From Dehalococcoidia bacterium (GTDB lineage: Bacteria > Chloroflexota > Dehalococcoidia > UBA2979): DNA of 58,678 nucleotides. Of this stretch, positions 35,271 through 43,729 are shown one piece after another. The stretch spans positions 1 through 58,678 of the forward strand of contig QZJI01000052.1 in the NCBI GenBank assembly GCA_003599735.1, read 5' to 3'. The notes beneath the pieces were generated by a model. It searched no databases, was not told where the DNA came from, and saw nothing but the letters and a program-made list of their open reading frames with translations. Every line of letters starts with the position of its first letter. Position 1 is the stretch's first letter. The translations under genes were made by a program, and so were the position numbers.

Positions 35271-35285
35271 CGGCGTACCTGAAAT

Positions 35286-36029
35286 CTATTTCTTGCCGAA
35301 GAGCTTCCGGCCGATCGCGCGAATCGGATCGTAGTACTCGTCCACCCGGCGCTCTTTGAGCGGGATGATCGCGTTGTCAGTGATGTGGATACCCTCCGGG
35401 CAGACCTCGGTGCAGCACTTGGTAATGTTGCAGTAGTCGAGACCGAAACCGTGGGCTACGGTAGCCGACTTCGGGTTCTGGTCCAGCGGGTGCATCGCCA
35501 CGTTTGCCAGCTGCACAAAGAAGCGCGGGCCAGCGAAGTTCCCCTGGTTTTCCGGATGGTCACGGATGACGTGGCACACATCCTGGCAGATGTAGCACTC
35601 GATGCACTTGCGGAACTCTTGCTCGCGGTCGATGTCGATCTGCTGCATCCGCCGGTGGCCTGACGCGTCTGGGCCACTGAGCTTCAACTCCGGCATCGTC
35701 TCCGCCACGCGGTAGTTCCATGAGACGTCCGTGACTAGGTCACGGATGATGGGGAACGTCTTCAGCGGCGCGATGGTGATCGTCTCACCATCGACGAAGG
35801 TGCCCATACGGGTCATGCACTGGAGTTTCGGCTTGCCGTTGATCTCCGCGCTGCAAGAGCCGCACTTGCCAGCCTTGCAGTTCCACCGGACGGCGAGGTC
35901 GCCCGCCTGCGTCGCCTGCAGGCGATGCACGACGTCCAACACCACCATGCCCTCTTCATACTCGACGTCATATTCGACGTAGTCGCCACTGTCGTCGCCG
36001 CGCCAGACCTTCAGGTGTGCTTTCGGCAT
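35286..36029 (-). CDS. sdhB: Succinate dehydrogenase iron-sulfur subunit
   Basis: A 247-residue subunit. The N-terminal [2Fe-2S] ferredoxin domain has Cys51, Cys56, Cys59 (WNCKAGKCGSC) and Cys71. The C-terminal part has CIECYICQDVC (Cys142, 145, 148, 152) and CCTEVCPEG (205, 206, 210) for the [4Fe-4S] and [3Fe-4S] clusters. It passes electrons from the flavin in SdhA to quinone in the membrane. Its start is 4 bp after sdhA's stop. The first residues (KAHLKVWRGDDSGDYVEYDVEYEEGMVVLDV) are of the actinobacterial-like type. Confidence 0.95.
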   Translation of the reverse strand: MPKAHLKVWRGDDSGDYVEYDVEYEEGMVVLDVVHRLQATQAGDLAVRWNCKAGKCGSCSAEINGKPKLQCMTRMGTFVDGETITIAPLKTFPIIRDLVTDVSWNYRVAETMPELKLSGPDASGHRRMQQIDIDREQEFRKCIECYICQDVCHVIRDHPENQGNFAGPRFFVQLANVAMHPLDQNPKSATVAHGFGLDYCNITKCCTEVCPEGIHITDNAIIPLKERRVDEYYDPIRAIGRKLFGKK

Positions 36030-36033
36030 GGCC

Positions 36034-37821
36034 CTACTCCTCGAACAGTTTCTTCAGTTCGTCGGGCATCTCAGGCAGGGGTTCCTGGACGACGCTTACG
36101 GCCGTCCCGCGCTCTCGGACCACCACATTCACCTTGCCGAAGTCGCCGCTGGCGTTCGGGAAGTCATCGCGCGTATGTCCACCACGGCTTTCCTTGCGCT
36201 CGATCGCCGCCATGGTGATGGCTTCCGCCACACGCAGCATGTGCTCCATGTCCAGCGCGAGGTGCCAGCCGGTGTTGTACTGGATGTGCCCTTCCACCTG
36301 CACCTGCGTGAGGCGTTCCCGCAGTTCAGCGATCTTTACCAGCGCCTGACGCATCTCGCTGTCCGTGCGGATAATACCGACGTTCTCCTGCATGCAGTCC
36401 TGGAGCTCCTTGTGGAGGGTGTACGGGTTCTCCCGTCCGCCCTCGAACGGCTTCAGGATCGAAGCGGAGCGTTCCGCGATCGCACCCTGGTCCACGGACG
36501 GCTGGCCGCTGAGACCGAGCGCGTACTTTGCCGCATTCTCACCGGCGCGCCGGCCAAACACGACGAGGTCGGAAAGCGAGTTGCCGCCAAGACGGTTCGA
36601 ACCATGCATGCCGCCGGCCACCTCGCCCGCGGCGTACAGGCCCGGGACGGTCGAGGCCGCCGTCTCCGCGTCCACGCGGACGCCCCCCATCGCGTAGTGC
36701 GCGGTCGGGCCGACTTCCATCGGCTCCTTGGTGATGTCCACGCCGGCCAGCTGCATGAACTGGTGGTACATCGAAGGCAACCGGCGCTTGATGTATTCCT
36801 CGCTGCGACGTGAAGCGATGTCCAGGAAGACACCGCCGTGCGGCGTGCCGCGGCCCGCCTTGACCTCCGAGTTGATCGCGCGGGCGACCTCGTCACGCGG
36901 GAGCAGGTCCGGCGTCCGCCGGGCATTGACCTTGTCATCGTACCAGCGGTCCGCCTCGGCCTCCGTGTCGGCCGTCTCTGAGGCGAACATCGGCGGGATG
37001 TAGTTGAACATGAAGCGTTCGCCGCTGGTGTTCTTCAGCGTACCGCCGTCGCCGCGGACGCCTTCCGTCACCAGGATGCCACGCACGGATGGCGGCCAGA
37101 CCATCCCCGTGGGGTGGAACTGCACGAACTCCATGTCGATCATGTCCGCGCCGGCCTGCATTGCAAGCGAGTGACCGTCACCTGTGCCCTCCCAAGAGTT
37201 GGAGGTGATGGCGAACACCTTGCCGAGGCCGCCAGTCGCGATCACGACTGCCTTCGCGCGGAACAAGACCATCCGGCCGGATTCGCGCCAGTAGCCAAGC
37301 GCGCCCGAGATCCGGTCGCCGTCCTTCAACAGACGGTTGACCGTGCATTCCTGGTGGACCTCAATGCCCCGATGCACCGCATGCTGTTGGAGCGTGCGGA
37401 TCATCTCGAGGCCGGTGCGGTCGCCGACGTGCGCCAGGCGCGCGTAACGGTGGCCGCCGAAGTCGCGCTGCAGGATGCGGCCGTCCGCGGTGCGGTCGAA
37501 GAGGGCGCCCCACTCCTCGAGTTCCTTCACGCGGTCCGGGGCCTCTTGGGCGTGGATCTGGGCCATGCGCCAGTTGTTGAGCATCTTGCCGCCACGCATC
37601 GTGTCGCGGAAATGGACCTGCCAGTTGTCCTCTGAGTAGACGTTGCCCATCGCGGCAGCGATACCGCCCTCGGCCATGACGGTGTGCGCCTTGCCGAGGA
37701 GCGACTTGCATACCAGCCCGGTCCGCGCGCCCAGAGCGGAGGCCTCGACGGCCGCACGCAGTCCGGCGCCACCTGCGCCAATGACCAGCACGTCGTATTC
37801 GTGGGTCTCGATGTCCGCCAT
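36034..37821 (-). CDS. sdhA: Succinate dehydrogenase flavoprotein subunit
   Basis: A 595-residue flavoprotein. The FAD-binding GAGGAGLRAAVEAS is at 15-28. His46 in GKAHTVMAEGG is the likely covalent FAD attachment. The substrate region is seen in FVQFHPTGMVWPP, LDIASRRSEEYI, the HYAMGGVRVD segment and MHGSNRLGGNSLSDLVVFGRRAG. It oxidises succinate to fumarate. Order and spacing (sdhC, 32 bp, sdhA, 4 bp, sdhB) show an operon. The HPTG motif and Arg in the SNRLGGN segment keep catalysis intact. Confidence 0.96.
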   Translation of the reverse strand: MADIETHEYDVLVIGAGGAGLRAAVEASALGARTGLVCKSLLGKAHTVMAEGGIAAAMGNVYSEDNWQVHFRDTMRGGKMLNNWRMAQIHAQEAPDRVKELEEWGALFDRTADGRILQRDFGGHRYARLAHVGDRTGLEMIRTLQQHAVHRGIEVHQECTVNRLLKDGDRISGALGYWRESGRMVLFRAKAVVIATGGLGKVFAITSNSWEGTGDGHSLAMQAGADMIDMEFVQFHPTGMVWPPSVRGILVTEGVRGDGGTLKNTSGERFMFNYIPPMFASETADTEAEADRWYDDKVNARRTPDLLPRDEVARAINSEVKAGRGTPHGGVFLDIASRRSEEYIKRRLPSMYHQFMQLAGVDITKEPMEVGPTAHYAMGGVRVDAETAASTVPGLYAAGEVAGGMHGSNRLGGNSLSDLVVFGRRAGENAAKYALGLSGQPSVDQGAIAERSASILKPFEGGRENPYTLHKELQDCMQENVGIIRTDSEMRQALVKIAELRERLTQVQVEGHIQYNTGWHLALDMEHMLRVAEAITMAAIERKESRGGHTRDDFPNASGDFGKVNVVVRERGTAVSVVQEPLPEMPDELKKLFEE

Positions 37822-37853
37822 TTCGCCTCCGGGACCTGCGCCAGGCGCGTCCG

Positions 37854-38624
37854 TTAGAAGTTGGACCAGGTATTGAGGTCGGTCAGCACGCCGTTGGCGA
37901 CCAAATGCACATACAAGTCAGCCAGGCCGACGCTGATGAGGCTCGCCCATGCCCACCCTTTGTGGTGTTCGTTCGCGAGCGACAGGATGTCCCATGCCTT
38001 GCGGCGCGTGCGCGTGTAGCTGCTGCACGAGAAGCAGTCGAGGCCGCCGCCGATCAGATGTCGAAGCGAGTGGCAGCTGAGCGTGTACATCATCAGCAGG
38101 AACGCGTTCACGGTGAGGATCAACGAACCAACACCGACACCCAGTCCCTCGCCGTCCAACCAGAACGCCTTGAGCGCGCCGTACCAAAGGATGGGGATGA
38201 AGACGAGCGCGACATAGAGAAAGAGCCGGTGGGCGTTTTGCAGGACGAAGGGGAACTTGCTCTCGCCGGAGTACGACTTCGCCGGCTCGGTGACCGCGCA
38301 GCCGGGAGGGCTCATGAAGAACGAGCGGTAATATGTACGGCGGTAGTAGTAGCAGGTGGTGCGGAACCCGAGCGGTGCCCAGAGGATGAACACCGCCGGT
38401 GAGATCCATTCGGGCACCCAGCCCGGCTTGATCAGCGGTTCGAAGAATGGCGAGAGGTAGGGCCCGGCCTCGAAGTGCCACGAGTTGCCTAGGATTAGGG
38501 CCGACACCGTGGAATAGATGACGAAGGCCAGCAGGCCCCCACCGAAGAGTGCCGGCTCAATCCACCAGCGGTCGACCCGTTGCGTTTTGCCGTAGCGCCG
38601 CTGAATGTCGGTGGCCTGCGCCAT
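37854..38624 (-). CDS. sdhC: Succinate dehydrogenase membrane anchor, single-gene type
   Basis: A 256-residue membrane protein with about five hydrophobic segments (24-46, 70-90, 130-152, 157-180 and 225-247). Candidate haem or quinone histidines are His132 (QNAHRLFLYV) and those in TLSCHSLRHL. The repeated CFSCSSYTRTRRKAW segment after TM4 is cytosolic and Cys-rich. Only one anchor gene is seen, unlike two-gene SdhC/SdhD systems. It resembles the anchor of actinobacterial Sdh1-type enzymes. It is first in the operon, with a likely promoter at 38714-38742. Confidence 0.85.
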   Translation of the reverse strand: MAQATDIQRRYGKTQRVDRWWIEPALFGGGLLAFVIYSTVSALILGNSWHFEAGPYLSPFFEPLIKPGWVPEWISPAVFILWAPLGFRTTCYYYRRTYYRSFFMSPPGCAVTEPAKSYSGESKFPFVLQNAHRLFLYVALVFIPILWYGALKAFWLDGEGLGVGVGSLILTVNAFLLMMYTLSCHSLRHLIGGGLDCFSCSSYTRTRRKAWDILSLANEHHKGWAWASLISVGLADLYVHLVANGVLTDLNTWSNF

Positions 38625-38713
38625 ACCCTGCGCCTCTCATCGTCCGGCCGGAGGCGCCTCCGAGGGCGCCGCCTGAAGCCGTCAATCCCCCGTCAGAGTC
38701 CCGACCGTGACTG

Positions 38714-38742
38714 ACTATTGTGGGAACCGTACCCACGGTCAA
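38714..38742 (-). promoter_or_regulatory. Promoter of the sdh operon with a palindromic spacer
   Basis: On the minus strand, TTGACC (38742-38737) and AATAGT (38719-38714) are separated by exactly 17 bp. The spacer is itself an inverted repeat, GTGGG-7 nt-CCCAC, fully filling it. This is the best sigma-70 promoter seen in the window and lies 90 bp upstream of sdhC. A dimeric regulator could bind between the boxes. A 12-bp palindrome GGAGGCGCCTCC occurs in the leader at 38650-38661. Confidence 0.6.
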
Positions 38743-38842
38743 GTCTGCCGAGCGCCCGCAGCCCTCGAATCTCTAACTCCGCCGGATACTACGCGCCCCA
38801 GGGCACCCCCGCACAATTCCCGCAAGGTTCAAGTACCCCAGA

Positions 38843-39391
38843 TTAGATACTGGCCCGCCGCTGGTACTGGTCGTAGAGCGTGAGGGCGATCAGGGTCTTC
38901 GAGTCCTCGATCTTGCCTGATGCGACAGCAGTTCGAACCTCCTCCAGCGTGAGGCGGCGCGGCTCATCGATGAACTCGTCGTGATCCTGGGGCAGGGGAT
39001 CGTGGCGTAGGTCAGTCGCGAGGTAGTAATGGATGTACTCAGAGCAGAAGCCAGGCGCCATCCACGCCCCGCCGAGCCGTAGCAGCCGGCCCGCGGCGTA
39101 ACCCGTCTCCTCGCGCACCTCGCGGGCAGCGGTCGCGTCCGGGTGCTCGCCCGCCTCGCGGGTCCCGGCGGGGATCTCGAGCAGCACCTGTCCCGCCGGA
39201 TGACGGTACTGCTCCACCATCAGCCAGCGTCCATCCGCGTCCTCCACCACGAGGGCGACCGCACCGGGATGCCAGACGACCGCGCGGTCGACCTCGGTGT
39301 TGTCCGGGAAGCGGATAGTGTCGCGAGTGATGTGGAGATACCCCACGTCAACGAGGGTCTGCGAACGCACGAGGTCGGCCGAGTCAGCCAC
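38843..39391 (-). CDS. Nudix hydrolase, ADP-ribose pyrophosphatase-like
   Basis: A 182-residue Nudix protein. The Nudix box runs GTREAGEHPDATAAREVREE and then TGYAAGRLLRLG, fitting GX5EX7REUXEEXGU. YRHPAGQVLLEIPAGTREAGEHP upstream and the Pro about 15 residues after the box are features of the ADP-ribose group. It should cleave ADP-ribose to AMP and ribose 5-phosphate. The gene lies 8 bp after the GNAT gene on the minus strand and likely shares its transcript with nadK and tlyA. Confidence 0.9.
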   Translation of the reverse strand: MADSADLVRSQTLVDVGYLHITRDTIRFPDNTEVDRAVVWHPGAVALVVEDADGRWLMVEQYRHPAGQVLLEIPAGTREAGEHPDATAAREVREETGYAAGRLLRLGGAWMAPGFCSEYIHYYLATDLRHDPLPQDHDEFIDEPRRLTLEEVRTAVASGKIEDSKTLIALTLYDQYQRRASI

Positions 39392-39398
39392 GCAAGAC

Positions 39399-39917
39399 CT
39401 ATCTAGCCGCTGAGGGCGGCGTGGTCACATCAATCACCATCGCGATCTCGTCGCAGCCGGGGAATTTCGGGCAGCGGTAGCACTCGTTCCAGACCTTGCG
39501 CGGCAGGTTCATCACGTCCGCCTGCGTCCAGCCCAGCCGCTCGAAGAAACCGGGACGGTAGGTGAGCGCAAACAGCCGTTCGAGACCCAGCGCACGGCCC
39601 TCCTCGACACACGCCCGCACGAGGGCAGCGCCCGCACCACGGGACTGCTGACTCTCCTGCACGGCGAGCGACTTGAGTTCAGCAAGGTCGGACCATGTGA
39701 TGTGGAGCGCGGCGCAGCCGATGACCTGTCCGGCGGTGTCTCGCACGACAAAGAAGTCGCGGAGGTTCTCGTACGTCTCACCCAGGGTGCGTGGGAGCAT
39801 CTGGCCCTGCGCCGCCCAGAAGTTCACTAGGCGGTGGATGCCCTCGGCATCCTGGACGGTCGCGCGGACGACCTGGACGTCAGCGGGGGCCGGCGCGGAG
39901 GAAGTTTCGGTCGCCAT
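39399..39917 (-). CDS. GNAT N-acetyltransferase, possibly N-acetylglutamate synthase-like
   Basis: A 172-residue GNAT protein. The acetyl-CoA loop is LAVQESQQSRGAGAALVRACV (pattern Q-x-x-G-x-G/A). IGCAALHITWSDLAELKSLAV before it and FALTYRPGFFERLGWTQ after it resemble short ArgA proteins, which acetylate glutamate for arginine synthesis. The C-terminal ECYRCPKFPGCDEIAMVI has three Cys that could bind a metal and is seen in this subgroup. The substrate is not proven. It is 25 bp downstream of nadK and 7 bp before the Nudix gene. Confidence 0.75.
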   Translation of the reverse strand: MATETSSAPAPADVQVVRATVQDAEGIHRLVNFWAAQGQMLPRTLGETYENLRDFFVVRDTAGQVIGCAALHITWSDLAELKSLAVQESQQSRGAGAALVRACVEEGRALGLERLFALTYRPGFFERLGWTQADVMNLPRKVWNECYRCPKFPGCDEIAMVIDVTTPPSAAR

Positions 39918-39942
39918 CGGTGTAGTTTACTCCGTGCGTCCG

Positions 39943-40830
39943 CTAGGCAGCCGGACCGTCGGGGTCTTCCATGACGTGGTCGGGGCGCAGCCAACCAAGG
40001 CGGCGCGCGAGGCTGGCGTAGAACTGATTCTCCGCGCCCAGCCGGACGAAGTCGACCGAGCGTGGGGAAACAGTGACCTCCACGACTGTCCCGGATTGGA
40101 CGGGCTGGTGGAGGAGGCCATCCGCCGTCATCAGCGCCTCGTCTCCCCGTTCCACGGAAAGGCGGAGGCGAGCGCCTTCGGGCAGGACAAGCGGGTTGGC
40201 GCGCGTCAGATGGGGGGCCACCGGCACCACAATGATTTCGGACGATGTGGGGGGCAGGATCGGCCCGCCGACCGAGAGCGCGTACCCCGTCGACCCGGTC
40301 GCGGTCGCAATCACGAGGGCGTCCGCGCGGTACTCCGCCAACAGGACGCCGTCGACGCTCGCGCCAATCGAGACCGTGCGACCAAGGGTGCCCCGACCGA
40401 TCACGACATCGTTTAAGGCGTGGACCGGCTCCGCCTCGTCCACCCGTGCCTGGAGCATCGCGTGCCGCTCGAGACGCGCCTCACCGTCGAGGACGCGGCG
40501 GAGGTCGACCAGTGCATCCGACTCAATCGTCTCCGTGAGGAAGCCAAGACGGCCCATACGCACACCGAAAATGGGGACGCCCGCCTGTGCCGCAAAGGCC
40601 GCGGCACGCAAAACCGTCCCGTCACCACCCACACACACGAGGAGCGACGTGGTGCGGAGACGCTCCACAACGGCAGCGTCGAACGCCTCGCTCCCCTCGT
40701 GCAGCGCCTCCGTCCATGCATCGCGACCGCCTTCACGAATGACGGCCACGAGGGCCTGTGCGACGACTTCAGCGCCCGCTACGGCAGGGTGATAAGCAAC
40801 GGCAACGGGACCACCCACAGTGAACGTCAC
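39943..40830 (-). CDS. nadK: NAD kinase
   Basis: A 295-residue kinase. It has the GGDGT motif (VCVGGDGTVLRAA near 68-80), NDVVIGRG, YRADALVIATATGSTGYALSVGGPI and the VAPHLTRANPLVLP segment, all typical of NadK. It phosphorylates NAD to NADP and thus supports the NADP-dependent Icd found in this window. Its ATG overlaps the tlyA stop by 4 bp (40827-40830), a pairing often seen as tlyA-nadK-recN. Confidence 0.95.
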   Translation of the reverse strand: MTFTVGGPVAVAYHPAVAGAEVVAQALVAVIREGGRDAWTEALHEGSEAFDAAVVERLRTTSLLVCVGGDGTVLRAAAFAAQAGVPIFGVRMGRLGFLTETIESDALVDLRRVLDGEARLERHAMLQARVDEAEPVHALNDVVIGRGTLGRTVSIGASVDGVLLAEYRADALVIATATGSTGYALSVGGPILPPTSSEIIVVPVAPHLTRANPLVLPEGARLRLSVERGDEALMTADGLLHQPVQSGTVVEVTVSPRSVDFVRLGAENQFYASLARRLGWLRPDHVMEDPDGPAA

Positions 40831-41606
40831 CAGGCGTCCTCCCGCCCCGGAACGTGCAGCCAGAGGAAAAATTCGCGGTTCCCGGCGGGGCCAAGGAGCG
40901 GCGAGCGGATGACGCCGCGCACGCGCAGGCCAATCTCAATCGCGGCGAGGGCGATTTTCGCGATGCACGAAGCGTGGACAAGTGGATCGCGGACTACGCC
41001 GCCCTTCCCTACCTGCTCACGGCCGGCCTCAAACTGCGGTTTCACAAGGACGAACAGATCCCCGCCGGGCCGGATCGAGCGCGCGAGGGCCGGGAGCACG
41101 GTCGCGGCGGAGATGAATGAGACATCCATCACACCAAGGTCGGCGGGGGGATCAAGCGGCGCGAGGTCACGGGCGTTCGTCCGCTCCACCACCTCGACCC
41201 GTTCATCGTCCCGCACCTTCGAGGCGAGCTCGCCGTAGGCAACGTCCACCGCCACCACGCGCGCGGCGCCGCGCTGGAGCAGACAGTCAGTAAACCCGCC
41301 GGTAGAGGCCCCCACATCGAGACAGCGCAGCCCAGCGACGTCGACCCCGGAGCGTTCCAGAGCATGGTCGAGCTTGTCGCCGCCGCGGGAGACAAAGCGT
41401 GGCCCCTGCCTCACCTGGATGGCGGCGTCCGGGGCAACCGGCTCGGCCGGGCGCAGGGCCAGGCGGCCGTCCACCGTCACCTCGCGCGCCAGGACGAGGG
41501 CGCGCGCGCGGTCACGGCCAGACGCCAGCCCGCGCTCGACCAGCAGCGCGTCGAGTCGCTGTTTCTTGGCGGGCTTCGCGGGGCGCGAGGCGGTGGGCGC
41601 GGTCAT
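40827..41606 (-). CDS. tlyA: TlyA-family rRNA 2'-O-methyltransferase
   Basis: A 259-residue protein with an N-terminal S4 RNA-binding domain (15-75: KQRLDALLVERGLASGRDRARALVL, REVTVDGR) and an FtsJ-like methyltransferase domain. RFVSRGGDKLDHAL, DVGASTGGFTDCLLQ (SAM site) and LVKPQFEAG are present. TlyA methylates 16S and 23S rRNA riboses and confers capreomycin sensitivity. An 10-bp hairpin lies 6 bp upstream of its ATG and leaves little space for a ribosome site. It overlaps nadK by 4 bp. Confidence 0.93.
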   Translation of the reverse strand: MTAPTASRPAKPAKKQRLDALLVERGLASGRDRARALVLAREVTVDGRLALRPAEPVAPDAAIQVRQGPRFVSRGGDKLDHALERSGVDVAGLRCLDVGASTGGFTDCLLQRGAARVVAVDVAYGELASKVRDDERVEVVERTNARDLAPLDPPADLGVMDVSFISAATVLPALARSIRPGGDLFVLVKPQFEAGREQVGKGGVVRDPLVHASCIAKIALAAIEIGLRVRGVIRSPLLGPAGNREFFLWLHVPGREDAW

Positions 41607-41612
41607 CGGTGT

Positions 41613-41637
41613 GCCGTCCGGCGCGACGCCGGACGGC
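41613..41637 (-). terminator. Hairpin between clpX and tlyA
   Basis: Arms 41613-41622 and 41628-41637 (GCCGTCCGGC/GCCGGACGGC) are perfect over 10 bp with loop GCGAC. It is 32 bp after the clpX stop and ends 6 bp before the tlyA ATG. It could terminate clpX transcripts or restrict tlyA translation. No T-tract follows. Confidence 0.6.
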
Positions 41638-41669
41638 GTCGTAGGGCCGCAGGATACCGCAGGCAGCGG

Positions 41670-42974
41670 CTAGGCGGACTCGAGGCCGCGCTCACGCTCG
41701 ATCTCGACCTGGCTGCCGGAGGCGGTCAAGAGGAGGGGGCGCTGGCGGTTGATCACGGTCTCAGCGGAGACAACACACTTCTTGATGTCCGGCCGGGACG
41801 GAATATCGAACATCACGTCCAGCAACGTCTCTTCGAGGACGGTGCGCAGACCTCGTGCACCGGTCTTCTGGGCCAGGGCACGTTCTGCCACGGCGGTCAG
41901 CGCGTCGTCCGTGAAGGAAAGCTCGACGCCGTCCAGTCCAAACAGTCGCTGGAACTGGCGAGCCACCGCGTTCTTCGGCTGAGTCAGAATGGCGATCATC
42001 ATCTCCACGTCCAACGGCTCAAGCGTGGAAAGCACCGGCAGACGGCCGACGAACTCCGGGATCAGTCCGAACTGGAGCAGGTCATCGTGAGAGACGTGGC
42101 TCAGAATCGCGGCGCGCTCCGCTTCGATCTCGGCGCGCGTCCGCACGTCCTGTGTGAAGCCCAGATTGCGCGTGGTCTGCCCTGTCCGCTTCGCGACGAT
42201 CTTTTCGAGGCCCTCAAACGCACCACCACAGATGAACAGGATGTTCGCCGTGTTGATCTGGATGAAGTCCTGATGCGGGTGCTTCCGGCCGCCTTGTGGT
42301 GGTACCGAAGCGACCGAGCCTTCGATGATCTTGAGCAGCGCCTGCTGAACGCCTTCGCCCGACACGTCACGGGTGATCGAGGGATTGTCGGACTTCCGCG
42401 CGATCTTATCGATCTCGTCGATGTAGACGATGCCACGTTCGGCTTTCTGGATGTCGAAATCAGCGGCCTGGATGAGGTGAAGGAGGATGTTCTCCACGTC
42501 CTCACCCACGTACCCGGCCTCGGTCAGCGCGGTGGCGTCAGCGATGGAAAACGGGACGTCCAGCATCCGGGCCAGGGTGCGTGCGAACTCAGTCTTCCCG
42601 GTGCCAGTCGGGCCGATCAGCAGGATGTTGGACTTGTCCAGTTGGATGTCCGCCTGCGCCGGCGAGTCGATCCGCTTGTAGTGGTTGTAGACGGCGACGG
42701 CAAGGACACGCTTCGTGCGATCTTGCCCGACGATGTACTCATCCAGCAGGCGTACGAGCTCCTGGGGGGTGCGGAGTTTGTTGCCCGAGCCTTTGGCCGT
42801 CTTGGCGCCGCCAGAGGCCTCCTCGTTGATGATCTCCTGACAGAGGTCAACGCATTCGTCGCAAATATAGACGGCCCCTGGGCCCGCGATCAGGCGCTTG
42901 ACCTGATCCTGGTTCTTCCCACAGAAGGAGCAGTTGTACTGCACTCGGCTGCCACGCGTGGTGCTACCGGCCAT
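41670..42974 (-). CDS. clpX: ATP-dependent Clp protease ATP-binding subunit ClpX
   Basis: A 434-residue unfoldase. The zinc-binding domain has CSFCGKNQ and CDECVDLC (four Cys within the first 45 residues). The AAA+ domain has Walker [20 protein letters not shown] (pore loop), Walker [12 protein letters not shown], and GRLPV plus [12 protein letters not shown] of sensor 2. I use ATG 42974 because the longer reading adds an unconserved 23-residue arm. ClpX feeds tagged proteins to ClpP, encoded 95 bp upstream. Confidence 0.96.
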   Translation of the reverse strand: MAGSTTRGSRVQYNCSFCGKNQDQVKRLIAGPGAVYICDECVDLCQEIINEEASGGAKTAKGSGNKLRTPQELVRLLDEYIVGQDRTKRVLAVAVYNHYKRIDSPAQADIQLDKSNILLIGPTGTGKTEFARTLARMLDVPFSIADATALTEAGYVGEDVENILLHLIQAADFDIQKAERGIVYIDEIDKIARKSDNPSITRDVSGEGVQQALLKIIEGSVASVPPQGGRKHPHQDFIQINTANILFICGGAFEGLEKIVAKRTGQTTRNLGFTQDVRTRAEIEAERAAILSHVSHDDLLQFGLIPEFVGRLPVLSTLEPLDVEMMIAILTQPKNAVARQFQRLFGLDGVELSFTDDALTAVAERALAQKTGARGLRTVLEETLLDVMFDIPSRPDIKKCVVSAETVINRQRPLLLTASGSQVEIERERGLESA

Positions 42975-43001
42975 GCGTCCCCCGGAACTCCCCCGTACGC
43001 T

Positions 43002-43050
43002 GGCCGGTGTCCCCGGCCTGGCCATCTGCTCCACCGGGCCCAACGCCCGG
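43002..43050 (-). other. Tandem hairpins between clpP and clpX
   Basis: Two short perfect stems lie in the 95-bp gap: GGCCGG/CCGGCC (43002-43007 with 43013-43018) and CCGGGC/GCCCGG (43034-43039 with 43045-43050). They may mark transcript processing or attenuation between clpP and clpX. Confidence 0.4.
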
Positions 43051-43069
43051 CCTCACCTCGCGCCGCAAG

Positions 43070-43708
43070 TTAGGCCTTGCGGGAGAGGATCTCATCCACC
43101 AAGCCGTAGGCCTTCGCCTCGTCGGCCGTCATGTAGATGTCTCGGTCGGTGTCCTGCTTGATCTGGTCCAGGGTCTGGCCCGTAGCGTCAGCGAGGATCT
43201 GTCGGATCTTCGCGTTGTTCCGGAGCAGTTCCCGAGCCGCGATCTCCACATCGGACGCCTGGCCGCTGCCCCCACCAAGCGCCTGGTGCATGTGCACCGT
43301 GGCGTTTGGCAGCGCGTACCGCTTCCCCTTTTGCCCCACGGACAGCAGCACTGTCCCCATCGAGGCGGTCACCCCGACGGCAATCGTGCTGACGTCCGCA
43401 CGGACCAGGTTCATCGTGTCCAGGATCGCCAGCCCCGCATAGATCATCCCTCCCGGTGAGTTAACGTAGAGCGAGATGTCCCGCTCCGGATCCTCCCGGT
43501 CAAGGAAGAGCAGCTGGGCGACGATTGAGTTCGCCACCTGGTCATCGATCGGCGTCCCGAGGAAGATGATCCGCTCCTTGAGCAGCAAGGAGTAGATGTC
43601 GTACGCGCGTTCTCCACGGGCCGTCGTCTCTACGACCATCGGCACAATGTTCTCCGGCTTGAGGAATCCGGGAGAGAAATCCTGCATTTGGGGCGCGCGG
43701 TAGGTCAT
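43070..43708 (-). CDS. clpP: ATP-dependent Clp protease proteolytic subunit
   Basis: A 212-residue serine peptidase. The catalytic triad is Ser116 ([10 protein letters not shown]), His141 (TVHMHQ) and Asp190 (DTDRD), each 19 residues after the E. coli positions. [17 protein letters not shown] and YVNSPGG are the hallmark segments. Compared with most ClpP the N-terminus is about 17-23 residues longer (before [16 protein letters not shown]). A shorter start at Met24 is possible and would give the standard length. It is upstream of clpX and downstream of tig. Confidence 0.96.
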   Translation of the reverse strand: MTYRAPQMQDFSPGFLKPENIVPMVVETTARGERAYDIYSLLLKERIIFLGTPIDDQVANSIVAQLLFLDREDPERDISLYVNSPGGMIYAGLAILDTMNLVRADVSTIAVGVTASMGTVLLSVGQKGKRYALPNATVHMHQALGGGSGQASDVEIAARELLRNNAKIRQILADATGQTLDQIKQDTDRDIYMTADEAKAYGLVDEILSRKA

Positions 43709-43729
43709 CGGTGCTTCCTGTCCAGAATC

